Notes: a model not told the origin generated them from the sequence alone. 64,000 nt of DNA from Brachionus manjavacas (GCA_019054805.1 JAHQIY010000003.1:2232001-2296000), one strand, 5' to 3'. Shown: positions 31,650 through 44,040, counted from the first letter of the stretch. A program made the numbers and translations.

Positions 31650-34133
31650 TTGTTTGAGAGAAAATGAGAATGGCCTTATCTTAGAGAAAATTATTAACAG
31701 GCTCAACCTCTCAGTAATTAACAATAAGACACCAACATATAATAGATTTAAGACGGAATATTATGAAGTCCTTGATATTTTTTTAATCCCGTCTTCACTC
31801 TCAGATAGAGTTCACGACTTCAAGGTACTTATAGATGATGATATGTTGAGTGATCATTTTCCTATTCAAGCATTCATTTTAGTTGAGCATACTATCACAG
31901 TTAATTGATCAGTTGAGCATATGATCTACTTAAGTCTTCAAGTCAGCACAATAATTATACGGAAAATATTGACGAGCTAAGTGAACACATCTCAAATAAG
32001 ATCATCCATGCTGCTCAAAAAAGTACACCACTCTACTCTCAAAAGTTTTTTAAATCTAGCTTACCAAAAAATATTGTAATATTAATTAAAGAACGAAGGA
32101 AAATGAGAAAACTTTTCCAAAAATCAAGATGTCCTTCTCTAAAGGTATCATTAAATAAGCTAACATCTGAGCTACGTCTCGGTCTTAAAGAATTTTGGAA
32201 TCAAAACTGGCTCGAGTTTATGAATAAAATAGGAAAAAATCCCCTTTCAAGTAGACCTTTTTGGAGGAAAATAAATAAGTTCAGGACAAAAAAACCTACA
32301 AGACAAATACCGTCATTAGTTAAAGATGGCAAGGAAAAGATAAAGGAAAAATTTTTGGTGATCTTATAGCCACAACCTTTAGCCCTCATCTTGATTTTAT
32401 TGAATCTGATGATAATTGTGAAGTTTCACAAACAATAAGGGACATAGGAAAAAATAAATTACAAAATAATCTATTGGAACCTATCACTCTCTTAGAAATT
32501 ACAAAAGCTTTAAAAAAACTTAAAGAAATAGGGGGGTCTGGTCTTGATCGTATCCACAACCTTATGTTAAAAAATTTACCTATAGAGACTTTATTTGAAA
32601 TGAGTCTACTCTTTAATAAGAGTATGGAACTAGGCCAGGTTCCAAATTCCTGGAAAATACCAAGCATAACCATGATCCCTAAGAAATTTTTTTCTACTCA
32701 AGATCCAAATAACTATCGTCAAATTAGTATGACAACTTGTCTTGGAAAACTACTTGAACGTATTATTTACACCAGAATATAAAATTTTCTTGAAAACAAT
32801 AAATTACTTATACATGAGCAATTAGGATTCAGAAAACACAGACGCACTGCAGATAATCTTTATTTTCTCATTCAAAAAGTAGTAGAGTCTTTTAATAGAA
32901 AGAAAAAAGTCTGCTGTCTATATTTTGACATTTCTAAAGCTTTTGATCGAGTTTGGCATGATAGACTAATTTTTAAGTTAATTAAAATAAATCTACCTCC
33001 TTATCTTATTCATTGGATAAGATCGTTTTTGCATTTAAGATCCTTTAGAGTAAAAGTAAATGGTCATTTAAGTGATCAATACCCTATTAAAACAGGTGTT
33101 CCACAAGGGTCGGTAATTAGGCCACTTCTTTTTAGCATTTTTATAAATGACATACCAAAAAGAAACAAAACAAATTGCCAATACTCTCTTCCTTTCGCAG
33201 ATGATTTGGCTACTTTTTTTATTTTCAAAAAGTCAGCAAATCTTGAAAAAATAATTAATAAGTACTTAAAAGAAGTTGAAAGATGGCTTTTCAAATGGAA
33301 AATGAAAATTTCTACCGAAAAGTCATGTTACATGATCTTTGAGAAAATAACTAAATTTAAAATAAACCTTAACCTTAAAATTAATGACAGCAACTTAAAT
33401 AACGAGGAAAAAGTGAAATTTCTAGGTATCACGTTAGACTCAAAACTTACATTTGGTCCAATGGTGGATGAAATGAAAGAGCGCTGTAATTCAAGACTTA
33501 ATATAATAAAATATCTTTCAAATAGGAAATGGGGTCTAAAACCAAAAACATTAGGTAATCTTTACAAATCCTTGATAGGATCAATCTTGGATTATTCTTT
33601 TCCCTGTTTAAATTCATTCTCAGAAACTAACAAAAAAAAATACAAGTAATTCAAATTCAGCAGTTCGATCTATTTTGAAGCTGAAATATGATACACCCTC
33701 AAATATTATGCACCAAGAGGCCTTCAATAAACTTAAACTACTAACAGTTACAAATCGACTTTTTGAGTTGAGTGAGAGATATGTCAGGGCAGGATTGAGT
33801 CATTCTGTTCCACTGGTCGTCAGACTGGTGGAAGAATATAGAGAAGGTTTCGAATCAAGATATATCGAATATCCAACTCCATTGTGTAATTGCTACCTTA
33901 CTATTTCCTCCTTTTTTCCTCATTTTTAAAATATTTAAACATGTTTAACCTCTAAAATTAAAAATCAATTTATTACATATCTTATCTTTTTTTTAATATC
34001 GTTTATTATAATCCTTTTTACTTTATTTTTATTTTATTTTATTTTAGTTTACCTTACATTTTTTTACTTTTTTTTTTTTTTTAAACTCTGAAGGAGCATT
34101 AGCTCGGTACAGATAAACAAATAAATAAATAAA
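31650..34133 (+). mobile_element. LINE B: endonuclease end, reverse transcriptase and tail
   Basis: It starts inside the endonuclease (NGLILEKIINRLNLSVINN; the HFPIQAF catalytic block near 31,860). The linker frame is 32,103-32,369; the polymerase runs from 32,474 to 33,649 in one frame with a single TAA at 32,780-32,782. Visible motifs: YFDISKAFDRVWHD, GVPQGSVIRPLLFSIFINDI and FADDLATFF. A frameshift after an A-run near 33,640 leads to the C-terminal frame 33,675-33,929 (SERYVRAGLSHSVPLVVRLV). The 3' end is CTGAAGGAGCATTAGCTCGG followed by TAAATAAATAAATA. This is the best preserved LINE polymerase in the window. Confidence 0.88.
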
Positions 34134-34135
34134 TA

Positions 34136-34525
34136 CTGCCACGAATCGATTTTTTAAATTGTGTGAAAGATATGTCGGGAGAGGACTGGTTAATTCTGTT
34201 TCTATGGTGGTCAGATTAGTTAGTGAATACAAAGCAGTCTTTGAATCAAGGTTCATAGCTTACCCGACTTCATTGTGAAATTGCTACCTAGCTATCTCCT
34301 TTTTTGCAGCTGAATCTTCAAATACTTAATCATGAACAATCTGTAACTTTCTGTTTCAATTAATCCTTTTTCCTTCTATATTTAAATTTATTTTATTTTT
34401 ATTATATATTATTTAACTTTTTGATTTTTATTTTTAAAGTTTATTTTATTTTTATTTATAATTTTCAATTTCGACTTTTTTTTTCTGAAGGAAATCGGAA
34501 CAGATAAACAAAAAAATAATAAAAA
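34136..34525 (+). mobile_element. 5'-truncated LINE tail of the LINE B family
   Basis: Coding text KLCERYVGRGLVNSVSMVVRLVSEY matches the C-terminus of LINE B, then a CTGAAGGAAATCGG end and an A-rich tail. It is attached head to tail directly behind LINE B. Confidence 0.8.
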
Positions 34526-34579
34526 GAATGTCCAAATGAATTTGGACTTTATTGTTGAGAAATCTAGAGGCCTGATAAA

Positions 34580-34899
34580 TACTCAGTCGACGATATGGTA
34601 ATGTCATACCAAGCACAAATGAAAAAAAGCCTTGCAAAAAAGTTGTCATCGAAATGGGAAGATCCATTTATTGTAAAAATGGCCCAGTCAATTTCAAAAT
34701 TAAAAAGCTTTACCAGCCAAAATCCAAGCCAAAACTGGTCCAACATAACCGTCGAAATCGTTTCGGCTCTTATTTCAAGCAATATGACGATTCAGTATTG
34801 AAAGACAATAGTAAAACAAAAAAAAGTAATTCGAAAAAGAAAATAGTAAAGACAAAATCATCTAAAAAAGGGCCAAGCAAAAATGATAATGCTGACTAA
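34580..34899 (+). pseudogene. LTR-retrotransposon integrase C-terminal fragment
   Basis: One frame gives SLAKKLSSKWEDPFIVK and a second continues PVNFKIKKLYQPKSKPKLVQHNR, which is the GPF/Y-type module (KW.GPF.V...PVNY.I......VHVNRL) ending Gypsy-type integrases, with one frameshift at about 34,690. A lysine- and serine-rich tail follows. No LTR was recognised nearby. Confidence 0.7.
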
Positions 34900-35988
34900 A
34901 ATGGAAACGGACGAGCCCATGACATTGTAAAATTAGTTCATGTAAGATTTAGTACTAATATCCTTGTTAGTTTTGAAATGAACTATTTACGAGGATGAGA
35001 CATTACAGCCAAACTACTATTTTCAAAAGAAGATAAGTAATCCAAAGACCATCTTAGGAAGAGTAAACGATCTAAACCCGTAGATAGGTTAAGATACTAA
35101 ATTACATTCAACAGTTTTGTACATTGAGCAATTTTTGTTATGTTTTTTAAAGTTTCTATTTTTCCTGGCTATGCTATTAAAACAAAGGAGCAGGAGTAAT
35201 CCAGAAGAAGCTTTTTTTTATAAAAAAAAATAGGTAAATCTGACGTAAATTTGCTTATGAATTAAAAATTTATCTAATCACTAATATAAATTATAAATTC
35301 GATTAATCGTTTACAGAAAATCTATTTCAAAAATGTCATGATTCTATTTGATTGATATTATTTCGATAATTCGATATTTGCGTTTTATCAAAATTTACTA
35401 TTATATATAAATGAAATTATAAAATGACAAGAAAATAATAATAACTGCTGTAATTGTTGAAAAAATAGTTATTGATTTGTATATATCTCAAATTTAATAT
35501 AGCATTTAATTTTGGTTATAACATTAAACAAATTTTATTTTCTCGATTGGAAAAAAAAATTATAAGATTATCTTAATTAATACTAAAAATTTTCTTAATA
35601 ATTTTATCAAAATCACCATCTTGAAAGCGATGTTTTAAGTTGGGCTTACCTCAATCAAAAATTTAGAATTTGGTCTTGTGGTTAAAGAAAAAATACCAAG
35701 GGCAGGGAAGAAATATTTTTAGATTTTATTTTTTTTTAAAAAAAAGCTATTAATTGAGTAATTTTCTAAAAATTAAAATTTAAAAAAAATTAGTGTACTA
35801 AAGTATAGAAATTAAAAAATTATATACAAATTTTATTTATTTTAAAAAGCTATTTTTACATGTACAATAAAATATAAAGATTTAGAGATTTTTGATTAAA
35901 GACAGTAAAAATATATTATGCTTGATTTAATCTATTTAATTTTAATTTCTTTAAATTTCTTTAAATTTCAAAAGTAACTATTTTATTT
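34900..35988. other. No gene recognised
   Basis: The first 300 bp may be the 3' end of the LTR element just upstream; the rest is AT-rich without recognisable content. Confidence 0.35.
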
Positions 35989-35996
35989 ATTAATTT

Positions 35997-36978
35997 GGGT
36001 CTTGTTGCTTATATGGCCAATTGGCCAGGCCAATAACTTTTTGTCAATTAGTGGCCAAAAAACCTAATTTATTGGCCGTCAATTTTTTTATCTGGGCACA
36101 AAATATGAGAACATTTAAAATAAAAAATTGTAACTTAAATTTGCACCTCAACTGTTTGTTTGTTTGTTATTTAAATTAAGAAAAAATTAAAACTTAGAGA
36201 ACAAAAATTTTAAAAATGAATAATTCATTAGATAAACAGACAAAAATAAATGAAATCTTTGAATCCAAAGATAACTTAGAAGTTATCTCATGGTTGCAAG
36301 ATCGCAAGTTGATTCCTAGCGAACTAAATTGTATTTAATGTTCTAATCGTTTGAAATTGCAACCAAGAAAAGACGTAATTGGCAGTTATGGTTGGCGATG
36401 TTCTAAGTGTTCAACTAGGCGTTCAATTCGAACTGGTACATTCTTCGAAGCATTCAATATATGTCTCAAATCGATTTTAAAGCTGATATTTTTTTGGTCG
36501 ATTCAGACTAGACATATTGATCAAGCCGATTTTCAAGGTATCAGCTGAAATACGATTATTACGTTTCAACAACGACTACGAATAGTTGCATTAGAAGCAA
36601 AGTTGAAATTCCGTGTACAAGTGCGAGAAAAACAACAGCGTCTGATTTGGTAACTGTAAGCTAAATTCCCATCAAAGAGCATGAAGTCGTTTCAGAAGTT
36701 GTTGAGTCAAACAAGAGTGGAGGAAAAAAAGGAGAGAAAGACCAAGAAAAGAAAACACAAAAACCGATCAAGGTAATGAGACTGAAAATAATTGCATAAA
36801 TCATAAAAATATTAACTTGAGGAAAAGAAAAATTAGATGATTTTGCCATTGGCCATATTTTTTTTTGATTGGACACGAATTTTTTTATTTGGACAGGAAA
36901 TTTTTTTTATTTTTTCAATAAATTTTTTTTGGCCACTAATTGACAAAGAGTAAATTGGCCATATAAGCAACAAGGCCC
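35997..36978 (+). mobile_element. Merlin (IS1595-type) DNA transposon, defective
   Basis: Ends are inverted: GGGTCTTGTTGCTTATATGG at the left and the complement of GGGCCTTGTTGCTTATATGG at the right. Both sides carry ATTAATTT (35,989-35,996 and 36,979-36,986), a perfect 8-bp duplication. Inside, a frame from about 36,216 reads LEVISWLQDRKLIPSELNCI, a stop, then NRLKLQPRKDVIGSYGWRCSKCSTRRSIRTGTFFE, the zinc-binding and SIRxGTFFE block of IS1595/Merlin transposases, with ILKLIFFW after it. The catalytic DDE part is missing or scrambled, so the element cannot move by itself. Confidence 0.88.
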
Positions 36979-37576
36979 ATTAATTTGAAGCATCGCACTT
37001 TATTCATGCTTCTTCAAAATTTTATGAAGATTATTTATTTTAAAGAAGACAGGCTTTTTACATCAACAATGTTTGTTAAACCAGCCAACTCTTTGTTTGA
37101 ATTATCAATGTTAAAAAAATTAAAAGTTCAATTTTTATTTCAACAAGAGGTTTTATTATTATTTTACATCGCCTATGAGACGTTTGATTAATAAAATATA
37201 TTAATAATAGCAGTGAAAATAAGCAAAAGCTATACTTATGCTTTCAAAATAATCAAGTAACAAGCCCCTAATGGAATTTATAAAACACTTACATTAATCA
37301 TTAATGTAATAAAAACCATAAATGATTCATCATATATCTTAATTGACTGATTGACAAATTTATTCATTTTATCAAAACTCAATCACTAAAGGATGCAGGG
37401 GATCCTTGTTGCCAAAAAGCTCTGTTTAATAAAACGTAATCTAATTTTTTCACTGGGACTAAATTTCATGAGCCTGGCACCGTAACTTTTTGATATTTTA
37501 AAATTTTAATTGGCTTTGATTTTGGGAAAAAATTTTTCATGCAAAAGTTAAATCTAATTTTTGAGAAAATCTGTAA

Positions 37577-37762
37577 TCTTTGAATTGATCATCAACTTCA
37601 AGGTAAGGATGATCAACTTTAGAGCAAATATTAATTTTTAATTATCATTTAGTATTTGTTAATAGGAATCTTGAAGTATTAAGCAAATATTAAATGTTAA
37701 CAAAAAATTAATATTTGCTTTAAAGATGATCATCCTTAGCTTGAAGTTGATGATCAATTCAA
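37577..37762. repeat. 186-bp hairpin (MITE-like)
   Basis: CTTTGAATTGATCATCAACT at the left is the complement of the right end, and pairing continues through AAGGATGATCA and GCAAATATTAAT for about 60 bp per arm. No coding content and no clear target duplication. Confidence 0.8.
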
Positions 37763-38038
37763 AGAGTTTATCTTTAGATATTAAAATAATTTTAATGTAA
37801 CATGGTTTACATGTTATTGAGATTCAAAAAAATTAAATAATCTGAACAACAGATAATTCCTCAAGTCAAGTCCAAGTCACGACTTGACTTGAATTTTTTT
37901 TTTATGAACAAAAAGTCAAATCCTAGCTTGACTTTGTTAAATTGGGAAGGCTTCATAATTTATGTGAATTTTCTTAGCTATTCTTATCCTATTTAAGGCT
38001 CTTTCACATTCTGATATATCTTTTTAAGTATAATTTAA

Positions 38039-38458
38039 TTAGTAAAAAGTATATAAAAAATAATTAAAAGTATATAAATATTTTTTGCAGAATATATTTA
38101 TTTTTTTTGAAGAGACAATTAGTAAAAAAAAAATCAAAAAAAAAATACAAAAAAAATAGAAACCAATAAAGTAATAAACACTAATTTTATTACTCTTTTT
38201 CATTGCTTGCTTTTTTGATCTTCCGCGTTCACGTTTCTCAGAAACTTGAATATTATTTTCGACTTGATCTTGAATTGCTACTGAACTTGCAGCCAAAACA
38301 AGTTTATTTTGATTAGAAACATTAACGATTATTTGAATCGTACTTGCATCCTCTTGTAGAACTTCGAGTTGATTTAGATTGTCAATTTGCCTGTTAATCG
38401 GAACAATTGAATTTCTTTCTAATGCTGATCTTGCTTTTTTTTCGACCTCGCTTTGCAT
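38039..38458 (-). CDS. Hypothetical reading frame with a basic GRSKK stretch
   Basis: Open frame of 139 codons from ATG at 38,458. The first 90 residues have normal composition (polar, charged; SEKRERGRSKKQAMKKSNK basic run). The rest is Phe/Ile-rich and looks like translated AT-rich DNA. The real product may end near residue 90 or continue into another exon. No family recognised; it could be a transposon accessory frame. Confidence 0.25.
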   Translation of the reverse strand: MQSEVEKKARSALERNSIVPINRQIDNLNQLEVLQEDASTIQIIVNVSNQNKLVLAASSVAIQDQVENNIQVSEKRERGRSKKQAMKKSNKISVYYFIGFYFFCIFFLIFFLLIVSSKKINIFCKKYLYTFNYFLYTFY

Positions 38459-39740
38459 TACATTTGATTGCTAAGTCTTAACCGAAAATTTGTTCAGGTT
38501 TAAAAAGTGCGAAATTGCGATTATCGTTTTATTGAAAGTCTTTAGCAAAAAAAGTTTTTTAGATATCTATAAAGTTAATTTTTAAAAATTTTTAAGTGAA
38601 TTAAAATTTTATTTCAAATAAATATATTTAGCTAGAGCTTAAATATATATTTTTTTAAATTAAACACAAATTATTATTTTAAAATTTACAAATAGAAAAA
38701 ATTATTTAAGTGATCAATAAAAATAAAAACATTAATAAAAAATTTTTTTAGTCAAAAAATCATTTTTTCTTGAATAAATTTAAAAGAGGCCAAAATTAAA
38801 TTCGACGAAATACAATCTTAATTACAATCATATTTGCTATTCTACTGAATAATTAACTTGATTTTTAATTTTTTTGAATTATCTGATATTTCAGCTCAGA
38901 TTTACACACAAAAAAAGAATCAAGTAAGAGTTAAGACATTTTATTTGGGGCGTTGCGAAATTAGAAGATTATTGATGCTGCTGTCAATTAAGTCGTTAAA
39001 TAAGATACAATTTCTTAATATGTTTTAATGCTGAATTCTATATTAAAATAATGTAAAAAATACCTATAATATTTTTAGGTATTTTTTTGAGGTTTTCCCA
39101 AAAAAACAAATCAAATAGAAAATTAAGTTTTAAAAAATGATCTTATTTATGTTTTTTATGTTTTTTTTTAAATTTCGAATAATAACAAAATTTTAAGGTA
39201 TGTTATCCGATTATTGATTTCGTTCATTAGAATTAATAAAAATTATTTTTTATTTAGTTAAAGCCAATTCTGGTCATTAAATTTAAATGCTAAAATTAAC
39301 TTCAAGAAATTCTTTGTTACTTTATCAAGAAAATATATTTTCTTAATCCATTTTACAATTTGAACGTGAAATTTCTTTCAGCTAAAGGAAAATTATTATT
39401 TTTTCCTTCTAAGCATTTTACATTTTTATGCTTTTTTACAATTTTTTTTCTTTAATTTTTAAAATGAGACTTAAATAATAATAATAATTTGGGTAAATTT
39501 TTTTCAAAAATAAAAAAAATAAATATTCTAAAATTTTTAATTTTAATTAATCAAGAAAAATAAAATATGGTGCTTGCATTTGTTTTCTGACGGGCCTTTT
39601 GGAATACTTCAAACAGCATGTTTTCTTTTTTCAATGAACATTTTGGCAGGTCTGCTTTTCTTTATACCTTTTTTCCATGAATAACGAAACTGGAATGTGA
39701 CTGCTTCTAGTGTTAAGCATAATTTAAGTGGATGCTGAAG
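38459..39740. other. No gene recognised
   Basis: AT-rich DNA, nothing supported. Confidence 0.4.
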
Positions 39741-39748
39741 CTTGAAAA

Positions 39749-40205
39749 TAGTGTTGGGATCCGTACAAGCGGACACTTAACCGGCCAAAATTTTCAGAAA
39801 CCTTGACCGTGTCCGCATTAGCCGAACAACCTTTGAGCGATCGGTTATTTGGCCGGTCAGCTAGGCGGTCTATTTTTTGGACCGCCAAAATAACTTCCTG
39901 AAAAATACGGGCGGAAAAACTGGTCAACTTTTTGGCGGGCGGTCACTAAATTTTTTGTAAAATTTTGAAAAAAAAAAAATCTTAAAAAACTTTTTCATAA
40001 AAATCGAAATTTTTTTTTTTTATTTAATTTTAATTAGTTTTTTTTTTTATTTAAAAACATTATTTCGAAAAAATTTCAATTTAAGTGGCTAACCGCCAAA
40101 ATTTTGGCCGTATTTTTTAGACCGTTTATTTTGGCGGTCCAAAAAATAGACCGCATATAACCGTTCGCCAAATGGACCGGTTCGGTCTGACCGCATCCAA
40201 CACTA
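39749..40205. mobile_element. Foldback hAT-type MITE (457 bp)
   Basis: It begins TAGTGTTGGGATCCGTACAA and ends CCGCATCCAACACTA. Flanks are CTTGAAAA (39,741-39,748) and ATTGAAAA (40,206-40,213), an 8-bp duplication with one mismatch. The inner text (GGCGGTCTATTTTTTGGACC, TTTTGGCGGTCC) matches the element at 18,551-19,714; this is a shorter member of the family. Confidence 0.85.
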
Positions 40206-40213
40206 ATTGAAAA

Positions 40214-41687
40214 ACAAAAAATCTACTAGTTTATTAGATCTAAACATCCTATCAGTATTAAAAAATCAAATGAAAATATATCATTATCAAAATAAAAATT
40301 TGATAATAGTATTTTAATAAAATAATTAAAAAAAACCAAAACAGTATGTACTTTTTTGGGAGATATTTTTTAAAATGGAAAATTTATCAATTTTTTTTCC
40401 CATTCGTGACCAATTGGTTACATGTTGTTTGTGACCACAATTAAGCTGACCAAAATTGTTCACCTAATTAATTATTTGAAAAATTACAGCCTCATTGTCA
40501 AAAAAGGTTCCAGCGATTCATAACTTTCATAAATCTTCAAAAATTTTCAATTTTGATATCAGATTCGAAATCTGCGTTCAAAAAAATCCCAAATAAATAT
40601 AAAAGTATATTTATTTTTTTCGAAAAAATTTTATCTTTTGATTTAAATATATTTTTAAGTGTTCTTGATATTTTCAACATTGATTTCACTTGTTGAATAT
40701 AAAAATACCTAATTGATCGTGATTCATTTTTTTTCTTTTTTTTCTTATTGTAAAGCTTTTACTTTATTTCTTGCTCTTGGTTTAGTTTTGTGGAACTCGA
40801 ATTAACTTTTTAATCATAAAAAATAAAAACAAACAAAAAAAATTTTCAATTTCTTAGAAATTTTTATTTTAAAATTAAACTTTTTTTGTAAAAAATAGGT
40901 ACTCGACCGGTTTCGTCTCTTCTGGGCTTTATCAAGAGTCTAAAATTATTTAAATTAGTATTTTTAATTTTATTAAAAACACTTCGACTTAATTAAGATA
41001 AAATAAATAGAAAATTAATAGAGCACATTTTATTTAAGTGAAAAGATGAACTTTAAAATTAAATGCATTTTTAAATAGTAAAACTAAATCCATTTCAACA
41101 TTTCTCTTGCATAAAGTGTAAGTTAACTCGTCTTTAAATACACTTTAAATATACTTTAAATACAAATCACGTGACCAGTTTTTCTGAAATGATATGCAGC
41201 TTCATTTTCCATATAAAAAAATAAATTAAATCGTTTAATTCTATTTATATGCTGATTGATACCAAACGAACTGAATCATAATAATCAAAGAAAATCTAAA
41301 TTTTTTTATCAACACACAGACCATCAAATTCTAAATTATCTAAATATTGCTGAAAAACAAAGGGCAAAATAATTTAATATCATTATTTTAGTACTAAGTG
41401 ATATTGTACTACGAGAAATGACGATAAAATTTAATTGAAAATATAATTTTCACTTTTTGCAAATTTTATCTGATTGTAAAAAACAACCAAGACCGAAAAT
41501 CAAATTTTTGCACCTTGTATAAAATTCAATTAAAAAAAAAGTTATATAATTGATTTATCATTGTTAATTCTTTAATAAAATATAATAAAATAAACCGACT
41601 TATTGGCTTTACATAAGCCGATCTTTGATGCTCTCCATTTAAATTAAAGAAATTTTAAATTTTCTAATAAACTTGAAACAAATGTTT
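40214..41687. other. No gene recognised
   Basis: AT-rich. At 40,898-40,942 the minus strand carries TTGATAAAGCCCAGAAGAG then ACGAAACCGGTCGAGTA, reminiscent of a widespread animal repeat motif and faintly of a hammerhead core, but degenerate. Confidence 0.35.
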
Positions 41688-41689
41688 TA

Positions 41690-42636
41690 CAGTACCGATT
41701 TGACAGACTGATTTCTGGTAAACTAAATTTTGAAAAAATTAGTTTCTATTTATTTTACCAGAAGTTACATTTTTTAACTTTTTTTTTCTAATTTTTACGT
41801 AAATTTATGTCAAAAAAAGGTCAAATAGGGTAAAAAAAAATATAAAGATATTTTGTCAGAATATTTGTTTCCATATGTTGCTTCTAATTTGAATGATGAT
41901 TTCAAACTTCATCAAGACAATGACCCTTAACACAAGTCATACATATGTACAAATTTTTTAGAAACAAAAAGAATTAACTGGGTAAAATAAAGTTTAATAA
42001 ATAATTAGATTTAATTGCAGAATTTTAATTTAATATCAAAGTAAAAGCACCTGCCTACTCACCAGATCTAAACCCGATAGAAATGGTTTGGAATGAATTA
42101 AAAAGATTGAAATGATGAAGAATTAACAAGTTTAATTTTCGAATTTCAAAAAAATTTTACAATTACTAAATGTAATAATTGCATAAGTCAATTAAAAAAA
42201 GTAAATAATTCTTAAAATTTCAAAAGATTAAAAATGTGTTATTTTTTGTTTTATTGGTAATTGATATAGTGATAAACAAAAATGGCGGATGGTCGGACTG
42301 CTAGTTTATTAGAAAAATTAAAAATTTCTTATTTTTTTTTCAAAAATTACTTTTTTTTACCCTATTTGACCTTTTTTTGACATAAATTTACGTAAAAATT
42401 AGTAAAAAAAAGTTAAAAAATGTAACTTTTGGTAAAATTTAATTTAATAAATATAAACTAATTTTTTCAAAATTTATTAGAAAATAATAAAAAATTCAAA
42501 AAATCGAGCTTTTTTTTGGCATTTTCATTTTTATCAATTTTTACGTAAAATTACGTAAATTCACTTTTTTGTTACAAAGTAATTTTACGTAAATTTACTT
42601 AAAAAACCAAGAAATCCACTTGCCAAATCGGTACTG
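41690..42636 (+). mobile_element. Tc1/mariner element, internally decayed, TA-flanked
   Basis: Ends CAGTACCGATTTGACAG and, inverted, CAGTACCGATTTGGCAAG; TA precedes the left end (41,688-41,689) and follows the right end (42,637-42,638). Longer inner inverted repeats pair 41,790-41,840 with 42,355-42,400 (TTTACGTAAATTTATGTC, GGTCAAATAGGGTAAA). Inside, the plus strand reads LHQDNDP, a stop, then LETKRINWVK and APAYSPDLNPIEMVWNELKR, the last two catalytic blocks of a Tc1/mariner transposase, with stops. The first half of the transposase is absent. Confidence 0.88.
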
Positions 42637-42639
42637 TAC

Positions 42640-43675
42640 TTAACTTACCTTTTCCGGAAAGATTAATCAATAAAATAAAATCTTAAGCATAATAATAGCT
42701 TTTAAATTTTTCTTATTATTTTAACCCTAAATTTTTTTATTAATTGCTATTATGACACAGCACCTATGCTTTTATGATCATATAGCCGATAATTTCTGAC
42801 TGGGTTCAGACGAAGACTATCAAATTTCTACTGACACTCTTCAACTTTTATTTGTTTTCTGCAACTCATATCTTCATCGCCAAACATAATTATTAAATTG
42901 ACACTCTTGGGTATAGTCGATCTTTTATTATATTATATACACATTAATTTTGATTTTTTTTTAATTTTTAATCCTCTGAGTAATAAGAAATTAAATCAAC
43001 ATCTTTATGGAATTATTCAATCAACATATGAGAGCATATGTTTACAGCTGAAAAAAAATTTTCATGAAATTGAAATTGTAATGATAGTTAAGAGAAGAGG
43101 AGATTTTTTTTTCACCAAAAAAAATATTTTTAATTTAAAAAAAAAATAAGTCCTAATGTTTCTTCTCTTTTTCCTGAAACCTACAAGAAAAAATTACTTT
43201 TCTTCCGTTTTTTGTGCTGGTTAGCAAATTTCATTCTCTGATGTCCTGACGATTCATCTAGATTGATTTTCGAAGTATTAAAGTAAAGAAAGGAATCCAA
43301 ATAATGCGGTGGTGAAGTTTGGAGCAAAAAAAGTAAACTGTCGCCAAATAAAATATTTTTCTCAATATTCTACTGATGAGCGATTGTGAAGTCTTCGAAA
43401 TTTAAAACTTGTTTTGTGTAAATTTTTTTATAATTTAAATAGTTAGGATTTCTAAATCTAATAATTTATCAAAAATTTAATTTTTAAATTTAGCAAGAAT
43501 AGTTCAACTATTGTGACTTTATTTATGTGTAAGAGGATGAAACAGTAATTAACAATTATTCGACTCGATGGTTAAATTTATACTTCTTAAAAAAAGAAAT
43601 TTCAATATTCTTTTCTCAATTTTTCAAATAAAAATCCAACTCGTTCTATTTCACCAAAAAGTTTATTGGAAATTA
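42640..43675. other. No gene recognised
   Basis: AT-rich. The open frame at 42,898-43,149 is low-complexity translation with no similarity seen. Confidence 0.4.
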
Positions 43676-43678
43676 GGA

Positions 43679-44040
43679 ATCGCACTTTTGCAATGTTGTT
43701 TCAACGGTGGATACTTTTTGTAATTCAAACACAAAAAATTAAACCATTTGTAAATAAATTATTTGTAAAAATTAAATGTACCTTAGTACCCTTTAAGTAA
43801 ATTTTAAGATAATTGAATATTTATTCGATTTAAACCAAAAAAACCTCTAATTTGAATTTGAACAAAAATTTTATTTTTTTAAAAATTTAAATAAATTAAA
43901 AAAATATTAATCTGATTTAGATAAAAAAAATTATCGAAAACAGACCTTTTAAAATTATTTAGATTAATATTTGGTTTAATTTTTTGTGTTTGAATTACAA
44001 AATGTATCCAATGTTGAAATAACATTGAAAAAGTGCGATG
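43679..44040. mobile_element. Non-coding inverted-repeat element (about 362 bp)
   Basis: The left arm ATCGCACTTTTGCAATGTTG through TTCAAACACAAAAAATTAAACC and the right arm are inverted copies over about 70 bp. A third, diverged arm lies at about 44,968-45,045 (CATCGCACTTTTTGAATGG). No target duplication was recognised. Confidence 0.7.

Noticed and set aside
42898-43149. 83-codon open frame
   Set aside because: Lys/Phe/Asn/Ile-rich translation of AT-rich DNA, without motifs.
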